From Bacteroidota bacterium (GTDB taxonomy: Bacteria; Bacteroidota; Bacteroidia; SXHM01): a stretch of DNA of 64,000 bases. A model generated the notes under the pieces. That model was not told the origin of the DNA, searched no databases, and worked only from the letters and a program-made list of their open reading frames with translations. The DNA lies in assembly GCA_947479755.1 (NCBI GenBank), contig CANKAM010000017.1, positions 1 through 64,000 of the forward strand, in the 5' to 3' direction. The translations under genes were made by a program, and so were the position numbers. This document shows positions 9,659 through 18,246 of this stretch, in pieces (position 1 is the first letter of the stretch; each line of letters starts with the position of its first letter).

Positions 9659-10384
9659 ATGTTTAAACATATAGGCAATTCAAGGACATATGAGCATAAT
9701 TTGAAAATTGCCTCTTTATTATCGTTTGTTGCAGGCATTGTAAATGTTGCCGGTTTTTTAGCCGTTCAACGCCTGACAACAAACGTAACCGGACATTTTG
9801 CTTTTTTTGTTGATGAGGTTTTTAAGTTAGAATTTTTAGAAGGATTTATTTATTTTCTATATATACTTTCCTTCTTTTTAGGTTCATTTACTTCCAGCTT
9901 AATTGTTGAAATTATTTCAAGAAAAAACAATAACTTGGTATATGTTATTCCTGTTATTATTGAAAGTATTATATTATTCTCTGTAGCCGTATTCGGACAA
10001 TTTCTTATTTCACATAACCCAAACTTATTGGCATTCTCCTTGCTTTTTGCAATGGGTCTGCAAAATTCATTAGTAACTACTATTTCAAATGCAATAGTTC
10101 GGACAACTCACTTGACCGGTCTGTTTACAGACTTAGGAATAGAACTATCTCAATTATTCTTTTATAAACTTAAAGAGCAAAAAGAAAAACTCTATTCATC
10201 AATTAAGCTACGATTGACAATTATAAGTTTTTTCTTTTTTGGCGGGCTTTTTGGCGGTACTTTTTATTCGACAATAAAGCTCTATGTATTAGTAATTGCA
10301 GGGGCAGTTTTGCTCATTGGAATTATATATGACGACATAAAACTGCGCTTGCTGCATAAAAGCAGCAGAATATATAATGGCTAA
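9659..10384 (+). CDS. DUF1275 (YoaK-like) membrane protein
   Basis: A 241-residue inner-membrane protein with about six hydrophobic segments. The pattern FVAGIVNVAGFLAV, then TTNVTGHFAFF, and later MGLQNSLVTTISNAIVRTTHLTGLFTDLG is diagnostic of DUF1275. The family is sometimes suggested to transport small molecules, without proof. The coding region is more AT-rich than its neighbours. It lies 48 bp downstream of the DUF1801 gene and is followed by a palindromic repeat (10407-10484). Confidence 0.85.
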   Translation: MFKHIGNSRTYEHNLKIASLLSFVAGIVNVAGFLAVQRLTTNVTGHFAFFVDEVFKLEFLEGFIYFLYILSFFLGSFTSSLIVEIISRKNNNLVYVIPVIIESIILFSVAVFGQFLISHNPNLLAFSLLFAMGLQNSLVTTISNAIVRTTHLTGLFTDLGIELSQLFFYKLKEQKEKLYSSIKLRLTIISFFFFGGLFGGTFYSTIKLYVLVIAGAVLLIGIIYDDIKLRLLHKSSRIYNG

Positions 10385-10406
10385 AAAAAGTGTAAGTAAT
10401 AACGCA

Positions 10407-10484
10407 TCATTCCGAGGGAGGAACGATCAAGGCAATCTTAAATTAATTATCAGATTGCTTCGGCTGAAAGAACCTCGCATGACA
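10407..10484. repeat. dispersed palindromic element (TCATTCCGAGG type)
   Basis: The left arm TCATTCCGAGGGAGGAACGA...GGCAATCT pairs imperfectly with the right arm AGATTGCTTCGG...AACCTCGCATGA. From memory, similar palindromes with 'gcaatct...agattgcttcg' arms are scattered in many Bacteroidota genomes. It fills most of the gap between the DUF1275 and thioesterase genes. Confidence 0.7.
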
Positions 10485-10502
10485 ACCTAAACCCTAAGTA
10501 AA

Positions 10503-10910
10503 TTGAGTAACTATAGAGAAAGCCAAATTGAAATAAAAGTGCGTGGCTACCACTTAGATGTTTACCAGCACGTAAACAACGCCCGCTATCTTGAACTGCT
10601 GGAAGAAGGTAGATGGGCGCATTATGAAGGTAGGTTGGAAAGCGATTTCTTTACCCAGAATAAATTAGGAATGGTGGTAGTAAATAACAACATCAATTAC
10701 CATTACCCTGCAACACTGGGCGAGGTGCTGATTGTAAAAACTAAAATTGAACACGTTGGCAATAAAAGTGTGCGTTTTCGCCAGCAACTGTTTTTAAAAG
10801 GCAGTGATAAATTAGTGATTGATGCCAGCGTTACCTTTGTTATTCTGGATATGAAAGCCACCAAATCTGTGCTTATTGAGGGCAAGATATTAGAGATGCT
10901 TGTGAGTTGA
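10503..10910 (+). CDS. acyl-CoA thioesterase, hotdog fold (YbgC/FadM-like)
   Basis: A 135-residue single-domain 4HBT protein, predicted to hydrolyse acyl-CoA thioesters in the cytoplasm. The motif HVNNARYLELLEEGRWAHYE at about residues 22-41 is the substrate and catalytic helix region of the YbgC/FadM group. The only start giving a full domain is the TTG at 10503, so a TTG start is inferred. The stop codon lies three bases before the -33 element of the RNA gene that follows, so the two transcription units abut. Confidence 0.85.
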   Translation: MSNYRESQIEIKVRGYHLDVYQHVNNARYLELLEEGRWAHYEGRLESDFFTQNKLGMVVVNNNINYHYPATLGEVLIVKTKIEHVGNKSVRFRQQLFLKGSDKLVIDASVTFVILDMKATKSVLIEGKILEMLVS

Positions 10911-10912
10911 AA

Positions 10913-10944
10913 TTTGCCTCTTATTTAAAAATGCTTTACTTTTG
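10913..10944 (+). promoter_or_regulatory. consensus Bacteroidota promoter of the RNA gene
   Basis: TTTG at 10913-10916, a 20-base spacer and TACTTTTG at 10937-10944 match TTTG-N(19-21)-TAnnTTTG exactly. Transcription should start about six bases downstream, near 10950. There is no open reading frame of note downstream on this strand before the terminator at 11160. Confidence 0.85.
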
Positions 10945-10949
10945 GGCTA

Positions 10950-11198
10950 TCAGGCTAAAATAAAAAGGCAGTTACGCAGTAATGCGGAACAGGCTAAGGT
11001 AAGTTCCAGCCATGGTACTTTCCGGTGTCAGAGTCATAAATAGGAACACCCACAAGCCAGTCGCAAGACCGGTTTTTCTGCAGCAATGCAGAACTAATGA
11101 TGACGAAGTCGTAATAAATAAAACCTGACTGTTCCGTTACTCTGGTAAAGGAATTTGAAGAAAACGCGATCTTGCGAGGGTCGCGTTTTCTTATTTTA
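10950..11198 (+). ncRNA. structured non-coding RNA, family not identified
   Basis: A roughly 250-nt transcription unit with a consensus promoter just upstream and a rho-independent terminator at its end. A long-range helix joins 10972-10992 to 11129-11148 (CGGAACAG with CTGTTCCG, GTAA with TTAC, TTAC with GTAA, small bulges). Inside it are local hairpins at 10998-11023 (GGTAAGT with ACTTTCC, one mismatch, extended by CCA-GCCA-TGG), 11057-11072 (GTC-GCAA-GAC core) and 11078-11091 (CTGCA-GCAA-TGCAG). Two loops are GCAA tetraloops. This branched fold does not look like 6S RNA (one long rod). I see no tmRNA tag, no SRP core and no RNase P P4 motif. Confidence 0.7.
11160..11198 (+). terminator. 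rho-independent terminator of the RNA gene
   Basis: GAAAACGCGA (11160-11169) pairs perfectly with TCGCGTTTTC (11181-11190) and is followed by TTATTTTATA. The T-rich side points to plus-strand transcription. Confidence 0.85.
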
Positions 11199-11207
11199 TA
11201 TTGGTAT

Positions 11208-11272
11208 GTCACCCTGAATTTATTTCAGGATTTTTCTCAGATGGGAGATGCTGAAACAAGTTCAGCATGACG
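11208..11272. repeat. dispersed palindromic element (CCCTGAAnTTnTTTCAG type)
   Basis: The arms GTCACCCTGAATTTATTTCAG and GCTGAAACAAGTTCAGCATGAC form an imperfect palindrome. Related copies lie at 36781-36841 and 57153-57218, and a related half element at 21985. All are intergenic. Confidence 0.75.
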
Positions 11273-11281
11273 AGGGGAGTT

Positions 11282-11590
11282 TTATTTCTTCACCACTTCT
11301 GTCAGCGTAGCCGAAGAAGTCATGGAAACTGCAGATTTGTCAATCTTCAGTCGGTTGTTGCCTTCTACCTCAATGATAAACGAATCATCACGGATTTCAT
11401 TTATTTTTCCGTGGATACCACCGATGGTAACTATGCGGTCGCCCTTTTTCAATTCCTCACGGAATTTCTTTTCGTCTTTTGATTTTTTCATCTGCGGGCG
11501 CAGCATAAAAAAGTAAATAACAATCATTACCAGCCCCATCATTATCAGAGGTTGAACATCTTGAAGACTTATCAGAATTACGTTTAACAT
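11282..11590 (-). CDS. yajC: preprotein translocase subunit YajC
   Basis: A 102-residue protein with one N-terminal membrane segment (about 10-30) and the family signature FFMLRPQMKKSKDEKKF followed by GDRIVTIGGIHGKI. YajC associates with SecDF at the Sec translocon. It lies downstream of the DUF1573 lipoprotein gene in the same orientation, 58 bp apart, an arrangement I recall from other Bacteroidota. No secD or secF is in the window. Confidence 0.95.
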   Translation of the reverse strand: MLNVILISLQDVQPLIMMGLVMIVIYFFMLRPQMKKSKDEKKFREELKKGDRIVTIGGIHGKINEIRDDSFIIEVEGNNRLKIDKSAVSMTSSATLTEVVKK

Positions 11591-11648
11591 TTTATTTTTT
11601 TAGGAATTAGAAATTAGTCAAATAGGAATTAACAGCAAATGATTAACA

Positions 11649-12122
11649 TTATTTTTTCTCAGTTTCCAGATTAGGAACTTCCACCTCACCGGTAATGCGC
11701 AGCACCACTGTGTTAGGATTAGTGTTAGCCATCAGCGTAACGGTTTTATCCTGATGCCCTTTTTTGCCATCGCTGTCAAAAATCACATCAACTTTTCCAC
11801 TTTCGCCCGGCTTTACAGGTTCTTTAGAATATTCTGGAACGGTGCATCCACAGCTTCCTTTGGCATCAGAAATAACCAAATCACTTTTTCCGGTGTTCGT
11901 AAAACGGAAGGCATAAGCTACACGTTCGCCCTGCACAATTTTACCGAAATCATGCACTTCTTTTTCCCATTGAAACTTAGGAAGGTTGGTGGTGTCGCCC
12001 GGTGCGCTTGCTGTTGCAGGGTTGTTCAGCACTTCATTAGAAGTAGCTTTTTCATCGTTGTTGCAGGAATAAATAAAAGGAATGATTGCAATGCTTAAAG
12101 CAAAAATGTAGTTTCTATTCAT
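11649..12122 (-). CDS. DUF1573 lipoprotein
   Basis: A 157-residue predicted lipoprotein. The start at 12122 (MNRNYIFAL) gives a signal peptide ending in the lipobox FIYSC; the longer upstream reading frame has no signal character. The mature part carries the DUF1573 immunoglobulin-like fold with its markers KEVHDFGKIVQGE, FTNTGKSDLVI and GSCGCTVPEY. The role of the family is unknown, although it is abundant in Bacteroidota. A divergent gene (DUF885) starts 82 bp away, and a -7 element TATTTTTG lies on the minus strand at 12146-12153. Confidence 0.9.
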   Translation of the reverse strand: MNRNYIFALSIAIIPFIYSCNNDEKATSNEVLNNPATASAPGDTTNLPKFQWEKEVHDFGKIVQGERVAYAFRFTNTGKSDLVISDAKGSCGCTVPEYSKEPVKPGESGKVDVIFDSDGKKGHQDKTVTLMANTNPNTVVLRITGEVEVPNLETEKK

Positions 12123-12145
12123 AAGTGTTATTTTTTTTGAGGCGA

Positions 12146-12153
12146 CAAAAATA
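12146..12153 (-). promoter_or_regulatory. candidate -7 element TATTTTTG (minus strand)
   Basis: Full match to TAnnTTTG, read on the minus strand, 24 nt before the DUF1573 start codon, in the divergent gap with the DUF885 gene. Confidence 0.45.
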
Positions 12154-12203
12154 ATAAAATTCACACAGTGATTTTTTCTACTTTCGTTTTCAAATATTCT
12201 GAT

Positions 12204-14015
12204 ATGAAATTGAAAAAAATATTCCTTTATCTGCTGCTTCTTGTGGTGTTTGCTTTTGGTGTTTTTATGGTGAACCTGATCTGGTTCAAACCCTTCAGCA
12301 TTAACCATTTTTATGAACGTGTGTTTATTGAATACGCACTCGAAGACCCCGAAATCCTTAGTCAGTTAAGGATACTGGAAGGCATGGGGATTAATTTCCA
12401 TAACGATGATCTGACGGATATTTCGGATGCGCGTTTTCAAAAACTGAAAAAGAAACTTGATAGCAATTACAAAACCTTACTCGATTATGACCGCGAAAAA
12501 CTGAGCAAAGAACAACAGCTTTCGTACGATATACTGAAATGGTTTCTGGATGATGCGGTAAGGCGCGAGCAGTTTATGTATCACGATTATATTATTACGC
12601 AGTTGCAGGGTGTACACATGGATTTGCCTGACTTTATGGTGAATGTTCACCAGATAAACACAAAGAAAGATGCAGAGAATTACATAACCCGTCTTTCAAA
12701 ATTTGATACCAAATTTGAACAATTACTGGAACAGCTTAAACTGCGCGAAGAGCGCGAAATTATTCCGCCACGCTTTGCGGTGGAAAAAGCATTGAAGCAA
12801 ACACATGAGTTTATTAATGACAGCGCTCAACGGAATATTCTTTACATTGCATTCAAAGAAAAAACCGACACCATACAAGACTTAAGTGCAGAAGACAGAA
12901 CTGTTCTGCAACAAAAAGCATTGGATGAAGTGAGCAAAACGGTTTATCCTTCTTACCGCAGATTAGAAAAATATCTTTCACAGTTGGCACAGAAGGCAAC
13001 TGGAGTTGATGGCGTATGGAAACTGCCTGAGGGTGATAAATGGTATGCCTTTCAGTTGCGCAGCAATACTACAACGGATATGACACCCGAAGAAGTGTAT
13101 CAGTTAGGTGTATCGGAAGTGGGGCGAATTGAAAAAGAAATGCGAACTATACTGGATAGTATTGGTGTTCCCGATACCGGTTCGGTGGGTAGTATTCTAT
13201 CACATTTCGCAACAGAGCCTCAGTTTCTTTATGCAGATGATGCAACAGGAAAGGCGCAGTGCCTGAAAGATTACCAGATTATTATTGACGAGATTGATAA
13301 TAACATGGGCGATATTTTTGACATGCGCCCCAAGATGGGAGTAAGGGTAGAAGCCGTTCCTGAGTTCAAGCAGCAGGGCGCACCTGGAGCTTACTACAAT
13401 GCGCCTGCTATGGACGGCACCCGCCCCGGAATTTTTTATGCCAACATGCGCAGCATGGCCGAGATACCTAAATACGGTATGCGCACCCTGAGCTATCACG
13501 AAGCAATTCCCGGTCACCATTTTCAGATTGCAATACAACAGGAGTTGACAGGCGTTCCAACCTTCCGCAAAGTTCTTCCTTTTACTGCTTATGCCGAGGG
13601 CTGGGCTTTGTATGCAGAGCGCTTGGCATGGGAATATGGTTTCCAGAAAGATCCGTATAGTGATTTAGGTCGCTTGCAGGCAGAGATATTCCGTGCGGTG
13701 CGTTTGGTGGTTGATGTGGGTATCCACCACAAACGCTGGACACGCGAGCAGGCTATTGATTACATGATTAAAAAAACCGGTATGCCCGAAGGTGATGTGG
13801 TAGCTGAAATTGAGCGTTATATTGTATGGCCCGGACAAGCCTGTGCCTACAAAGTTGGTCAGTTGAAAATACTGCAGCTGCGCGACTATGCCCGCAAAGA
13901 GTTAGGCGATAAATTCAACATCAAGGAGTTTCACAACGTGGTGTTGATGAATGGCTCTATGCCGCTGAGCATACTGGAAGAACTGGTGAAGCAGTATGTG
14001 AAGGAGAAGAAGTAA
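12204..14015 (+). CDS. DUF885 peptidase-like protein
   Basis: A 603-residue protein with one N-terminal hydrophobic segment (MKLKKIFLYLLLLVVFAFGVF) and then the DUF885 alpha-helical domain. The metallopeptidase-like signature SYHEAIPGHHFQ occurs near residue 432, followed by AYAEGWALYAERLAWEYG, as in gluzincin-type M32/DUF885 relatives, so zinc-dependent peptidase activity is plausible but unproven. I use the ATG at 12204 rather than the upstream one at 12168 because it places the membrane segment directly at the N-terminus. It is likely anchored facing the periplasm. It converges on the damaged dehydrogenase gene. Confidence 0.9.
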   Translation: MKLKKIFLYLLLLVVFAFGVFMVNLIWFKPFSINHFYERVFIEYALEDPEILSQLRILEGMGINFHNDDLTDISDARFQKLKKKLDSNYKTLLDYDREKLSKEQQLSYDILKWFLDDAVRREQFMYHDYIITQLQGVHMDLPDFMVNVHQINTKKDAENYITRLSKFDTKFEQLLEQLKLREEREIIPPRFAVEKALKQTHEFINDSAQRNILYIAFKEKTDTIQDLSAEDRTVLQQKALDEVSKTVYPSYRRLEKYLSQLAQKATGVDGVWKLPEGDKWYAFQLRSNTTTDMTPEEVYQLGVSEVGRIEKEMRTILDSIGVPDTGSVGSILSHFATEPQFLYADDATGKAQCLKDYQIIIDEIDNNMGDIFDMRPKMGVRVEAVPEFKQQGAPGAYYNAPAMDGTRPGIFYANMRSMAEIPKYGMRTLSYHEAIPGHHFQIAIQQELTGVPTFRKVLPFTAYAEGWALYAERLAWEYGFQKDPYSDLGRLQAEIFRAVRLVVDVGIHHKRWTREQAIDYMIKKTGMPEGDVVAEIERYIVWPGQACAYKVGQLKILQLRDYARKELGDKFNIKEFHNVVLMNGSMPLSILEELVKQYVKEKK

Positions 14016-14023
14016 AAGAATTT

Positions 14024-14765
14024 CTACCCTTTAAACAACATTCCCGAAGCTTGGGTGGCAAGTGTTTGTGGCGTAAGTTTAGCGGCAAAAGCACCCAGTT
14101 TATTAAAGAATCCGGGAATGATAACCGCCTTACGTTTCAATGTTCCGTCAAAGGCTATGCGGGCTACGCTTTCGGCTGTCATCATGTATTTTTTGTTTTT
14201 GTGCCATATCTCGTCCATTTTGGCGGGCTCAAAAAACTGGCTTTCGGTAGGACCGGGACAAAGTGCAGAAACCGAGATATTACTCTTGCGCAACTCAAAC
14301 CGTATGCCCTGCGAAAAGAACAACATAAATGCTTTAGTGGCAGCATATATCGTCATTTTAGGTACGGGCTGGTACGAGGCGGTGCTGGCTGTATTCAGCA
14401 AATAGCAGCGGTGTTCTTTGCCTTTGTTGCGGATTATAAATTCATGAGCCATGCGCACCATCACCTCATTATTAAGGCGCATGGTTATTAAATGATCTTC
14501 GAGGGGCAGTTTGTAAAACTTGCCGTAGTTACCCATGCCGGCATTGTTGATAAGGATATTTACACTTAGTCCGCGCTTTTCTACTTCATTAAAAAGTTCG
14601 GTGTGGCTGCTGTCATTAAGTAAATCAATGACTATGGTTTGCACATCTATTCCGGTTGCCGAAAGCTCGGTTGCCAGTTCACTCAATAGGTTTTGACTGC
14701 GAGCTGCAAGAATAACATTCTGCTTGCGCATTGCTGGCTCCGGTGATTAGGGTGTAGTGTTTCAT
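14024..14765 (-). pseudogene. short-chain dehydrogenase with deleted cofactor motif (frameshifted)
   Basis: The open frame from 14731 encodes most of a classical SDR: NVILAARSQNL, NNAGMGNYGKF and the catalytic Y-AATK motif after STASYQPVP. It lacks the N-terminal glycine-rich NAD(P) loop. That start is still present upstream in another frame: from the ATG at 14765 the minus strand reads MKHYTLITGAS and then breaks, one base before the downstream ATG. The two pieces therefore flank a deletion of roughly 13 codons that removed GxGxxG and shifted the frame. It is either a pseudogene or an assembly error. An intact enzyme would be a typical acyl or ketone reductase-like SDR. Confidence 0.8.
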
Positions 14766-14970
14766 TGGGTTTATTTTAAGCAAAACTAATATTTTGTTCG
14801 GCTACAACTCTTTCTTAATAATTATAGACACTTTTCAACCCCATTCTGTTCAATATTCATTATTTCAAACTTTCCATTGTTAATATTATTTCATCGAATA
14901 CCCCTTGCACACATCCTAAAAAATGCTGAAATTGCAACACTTTTAATAAAGCATACATTTTTCCGCAGCA

Positions 14971-17900
14971 ATGGTTAAGTTCAATTTACGTTTTCTCCGC
15001 TCACCAAGGCTGCTAATCTATCTTCTATCCTCTATCTTCTATCTTCTATTTTCTATTTCAGTATCCGCCCAGGAATGTGGCGTTGTCTACGTAACCCCCA
15101 ACGGAGTATCAGTAGGCGCGGCAGGTACCAAAACAAACCCCGCAAGTTTGGTTTACGGATTAACACTTGCTAACCCCGCCAACAAACGCATCTGGCTTCA
15201 GGCAGGAACCTATACCCTTTCAAATGCCATTAACATACCCTCGGGCGTTGACATAGATGGCGGTTACAACACCGTGTGGCAAAAAAGCAATGGCGCAGCC
15301 AGTATTATTCTAAGAAATACATCAAACGTTGAAACCAATCCCTCGCGCCTGGTGGCGGTATATTGCAACAGCGTAAATAATTTTCGTTTACAAGATTTAA
15401 CGATAAGAGTTACCAACGCCTTTGGCAACGGCACCTCCACCTACGGATTATATATGAATAACTGCAGCAACTACAAATTAGTGCGCTGTAAGGTAATTGC
15501 CGGAAACGCAGGCGCAGGCAACAACGGCACTGCCGGAACACCCGGCATGAATGGCGTTGGCGGTACCATTGGCGAAAACGGTGACGAAGACGGACCTTGC
15601 TGCCGCGCAGGCGGTGCAGGTGGTTCAGGTTCTTTTCCCGGAAGTTTCGCAGGCGGACAAGGTGGTGATGGTGGCGAGCGGGGCGAATACTACGAGTGGA
15701 CAGCCGATGGCGCAACCTATCCCGGCTATCCCGGATTAAACGGTGCGGGCCTTGGTGGCGGCTTTGGCGGCAGCGGTGGTATCGGAATTTTTACAACCAT
15801 CATATCACTGGAATGCGACCGCTCTCAGGCAAACGATGGTTCGCCCGGAGCAAACGGTGCAGATGGCACACAAGGCTCTTACGGCATACCCGGAACAGAT
15901 GCCTTCAGTGCCGGTTACTATACTCCCGGAAACGGTACCACAGGCGATGCAGGAACCAATGGCTACGGTGGTGGCGGTGGTGGCGGTGGCGGCTCACAAG
16001 GCGGTATTTTTTACGAAACTATTTTTAATCTTATAACCAACAGCAATGGCTCGGGCGCGGCAGGTGGTGGCGGTGGCGAAGGCGCACAGGGCGCATTGGG
16101 CGGTTCAGGTGGCTCAGGCGGTGGCGGCTCATTTGCTGTTTACTTAAACAATAATGGAGCAGGCGGAATTATTCAGGATTGCAGCTTTCAGGCGGCTAAT
16201 GGTGGCATCGGTGGCTTAGGCGGACAAGGCGGCAGCGGTGGTCTGGGCGGACAAGGTGGTGGAGCCGGTGGTACCCTAAACTGTGATGTGGGCGCAGGCG
16301 GTGATGGTGGTGATGGCGGAAATGGCGGAAACGGTGGAGTAGGAGGCAAAGGCTCTGATGGTATTGCCTACGATTTGTATCAGGACCCAAGTGGAACTAC
16401 AGTAACCGAAATGAACGTAAACAGTTTACTGCAACCCGTTGTAAGAGTGAGATACAGCGGTTGCACCAATGCACCGGTTGATTTTTCAACCAACGCAACA
16501 GGAACAGTACAATGGTATTTTGGTGCTGGCTCATCACCAACCAACTTTATTGGACTTACTGCACAATGTTCCTACACAACACAAGGTCGCAAAACCTTTA
16601 CCATGGTGGCCAACGGAATAGCCTATACGTTCACAGGCTTCATTGATATTTTTCGCAACGGACCTACAGCATTGCCCAACATCAACTCCAACAGTGATTC
16701 ATTGTGCGAAGGCGAAACAGGCAGTTTCAGCGCATCAATACTTGCCGACAGTTACATCTGGACTGTTTATAACGAAACCGATACACAATCCATTTCAGGC
16801 GCTGCCTTCCAGAGTTTCAGCAATGTGCCCTTTGACAGTGCCGGAAACTATACCGTGGTTATGAATACCTTCACCCAGTGCTGCGGCATCTCTTTCCCCG
16901 ATACCTTTACCGTAGTGGTTGATTCGATTGTGATGCCCATCATCTCTATCCAATCTACCGCTGAGGATTCAGTCAACACCATTTGCGACCAGACCAACGT
17001 AACGTTTGTAGCTACTTCAGATTATGTAGGACTTTCACCAACGTATCAGTGGCAGGTAAACGGCAGCAATGCCACAGGCGGAACCAATAGTCCTGCCTAC
17101 ACCACCTCAACACTGGCAAACGGTGATGCGGTTACCTGTATTGTTACTTCAACGCTTGCCTGTGCCGTTGGCGAAAAGGATACTTCCAATGCTATTGTAG
17201 TTACCGTCATTGATATTCCGCAACTGAGTTGCGCAGCCGATTCGTTTGTAACCGATGCACCAACTTATTTTAACTCACAGGTGGTATCAGGCGGACTTGC
17301 TCCCTACACTTTTAACTGGGATTTTGGTGACCAGACACAAGGCACAGGTGACAGTGTTGCACACATCTATATCACTGACGGAGCCTTTATGGTTAATCTT
17401 GAGGTAACAGATGCAAACGGATGTGCTTCAAGTTGTTCAACTGTTGTAGTAACTTCAAGTAATCTGAATGCAGCCTTTACTGCTTCCAAGTTTAGTGGTT
17501 GCTCTCCGTTTGTAGTTCAGTTCTTTAATCAGAGTACCAATGCGGTAACTTATTTCTGGCAGTTTGGTGACGGAACCACTTCCGCAGCTTTTGAACCACA
17601 GCACATATATTATACCCCCGGAACCTATGATGTAAATATGTGGGCCTTTGGCGGAAACGGAAACGATTCGGTGCTGGTAACTTCACAGATTGCGGTGTTC
17701 CCCGACCCCGAAGCTAATTTCCAGTGTATCCCATCTAACATAACCGTAGCAGGCGATACCGTTTTCTTTGCTGATAACTCTTCTTCTGCTGCCAACTCAT
17801 GGGAATGGAGTTTTGGTGATGGCGGTACTTCAACGGAACAAAATCCTTATCACGTATATGCCAACAACGGTTCGTATGATGTAACGCTGGTTGTAACCAA

Positions 17901-18246
17901 CATCTACGGCTGTCAGGACAGTCTTACCATTCCAGCCTTTGTTTACATGAACGTAGGCGTGAATGAAAACAATGCAGTTAAAGATTTTACACTGATAAAT
18001 GTTTATCCTGTTCCCTTCTCAGCCAACCTTAGTGTAGAATTCTACGTTCCCTCAAGCGGACAGCTTGATATGTATCTGGAAGATGTGCGCGGCAGAAAAG
18101 TAGAAACCCTTTATTCAGGTGAAGCCTTGACAGGAGTTCACAGAATGAATCATGTGTTCAGTTCAATAGAATCAGGAGTTTATTTATTGAGAACAAATTA
18201 CGCGGGACAGGTGTTTAACCATAAATTAATTGCTAATCCTAAATGA
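14971..18246 (+). CDS. giant glycine-rich, PKD-repeat surface protein (T9SS type A)
   Basis: A 1091-residue protein. A signal peptide (1-34) is encoded by six heptamers. A beta-helix-like region follows (about 35-170) with CGVVYVTPNGV, GTKTNPASLVYGL and IWLQAGTYTL, as in DUF1565 or pectate-lyase-like folds. The core at about 176-463 is extremely glycine-rich (GGxGGxGG, collagen- or silk-like in composition). Ig- and PKD-type domains follow, with markers FNWDFGD (about 777), FWQFGDG (about 860) and WEWSFGDGG (about 943). A type A T9SS sorting domain ends it (about 1006-1091, NVYPVPFSANLSV). It is probably a structural or adhesive surface protein. Its stop overlaps the start of its paralogue by ATGA. 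Confidence 0.9.
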   Translation: MVKFNLRFLRSPRLLIYLLSSIFYLLFSISVSAQECGVVYVTPNGVSVGAAGTKTNPASLVYGLTLANPANKRIWLQAGTYTLSNAINIPSGVDIDGGYNTVWQKSNGAASIILRNTSNVETNPSRLVAVYCNSVNNFRLQDLTIRVTNAFGNGTSTYGLYMNNCSNYKLVRCKVIAGNAGAGNNGTAGTPGMNGVGGTIGENGDEDGPCCRAGGAGGSGSFPGSFAGGQGGDGGERGEYYEWTADGATYPGYPGLNGAGLGGGFGGSGGIGIFTTIISLECDRSQANDGSPGANGADGTQGSYGIPGTDAFSAGYYTPGNGTTGDAGTNGYGGGGGGGGGSQGGIFYETIFNLITNSNGSGAAGGGGGEGAQGALGGSGGSGGGGSFAVYLNNNGAGGIIQDCSFQAANGGIGGLGGQGGSGGLGGQGGGAGGTLNCDVGAGGDGGDGGNGGNGGVGGKGSDGIAYDLYQDPSGTTVTEMNVNSLLQPVVRVRYSGCTNAPVDFSTNATGTVQWYFGAGSSPTNFIGLTAQCSYTTQGRKTFTMVANGIAYTFTGFIDIFRNGPTALPNINSNSDSLCEGETGSFSASILADSYIWTVYNETDTQSISGAAFQSFSNVPFDSAGNYTVVMNTFTQCCGISFPDTFTVVVDSIVMPIISIQSTAEDSVNTICDQTNVTFVATSDYVGLSPTYQWQVNGSNATGGTNSPAYTTSTLANGDAVTCIVTSTLACAVGEKDTSNAIVVTVIDIPQLSCAADSFVTDAPTYFNSQVVSGGLAPYTFNWDFGDQTQGTGDSVAHIYITDGAFMVNLEVTDANGCASSCSTVVVTSSNLNAAFTASKFSGCSPFVVQFFNQSTNAVTYFWQFGDGTTSAAFEPQHIYYTPGTYDVNMWAFGGNGNDSVLVTSQIAVFPDPEANFQCIPSNITVAGDTVFFADNSSSAANSWEWSFGDGGTSTEQNPYHVYANNGSYDVTLVVTNIYGCQDSLTIPAFVYMNVGVNENNAVKDFTLINVYPVPFSANLSVEFYVPSSGQLDMYLEDVRGRKVETLYSGEALTGVHRMNHVFSSIESGVYLLRTNYAGQVFNHKLIANPK
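15018..15059 (+). repeat. six heptamers encoding a signal-peptide core
   Basis: Units CTATCTT, CTATCCT, CTATCTT, CTATCTT, CTATTTT, CTATTTC follow one another without a gap. In the reading frame they give the hydrophobic stretch LLSSIFYLLFS of the signal peptide. Confidence 0.9.

Noticed and set aside
10950-11198. 6S RNA, tmRNA, SRP RNA or RNase P RNA
   Set aside because: The fold is a branched set of hairpins, not the 6S rod. There is no tmRNA tag frame, no SRP core and no RNase P P4 motif. I left the family unassigned.
10994-11212. 72-residue minus-strand open frame across the RNA gene
   Set aside because: It is antisense to a region with its own consensus promoter, paired helices and terminator, and it resembles no protein.
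15410-15715. Arg- and His-rich minus-strand frames opposite the glycine-rich cores (also 16196-16390, 18742-19071 and 19108-19290)
   Set aside because: They are shadows of GGN-rich codons: the complement of glycine codons gives Pro, His and Arg-rich frames without stops.
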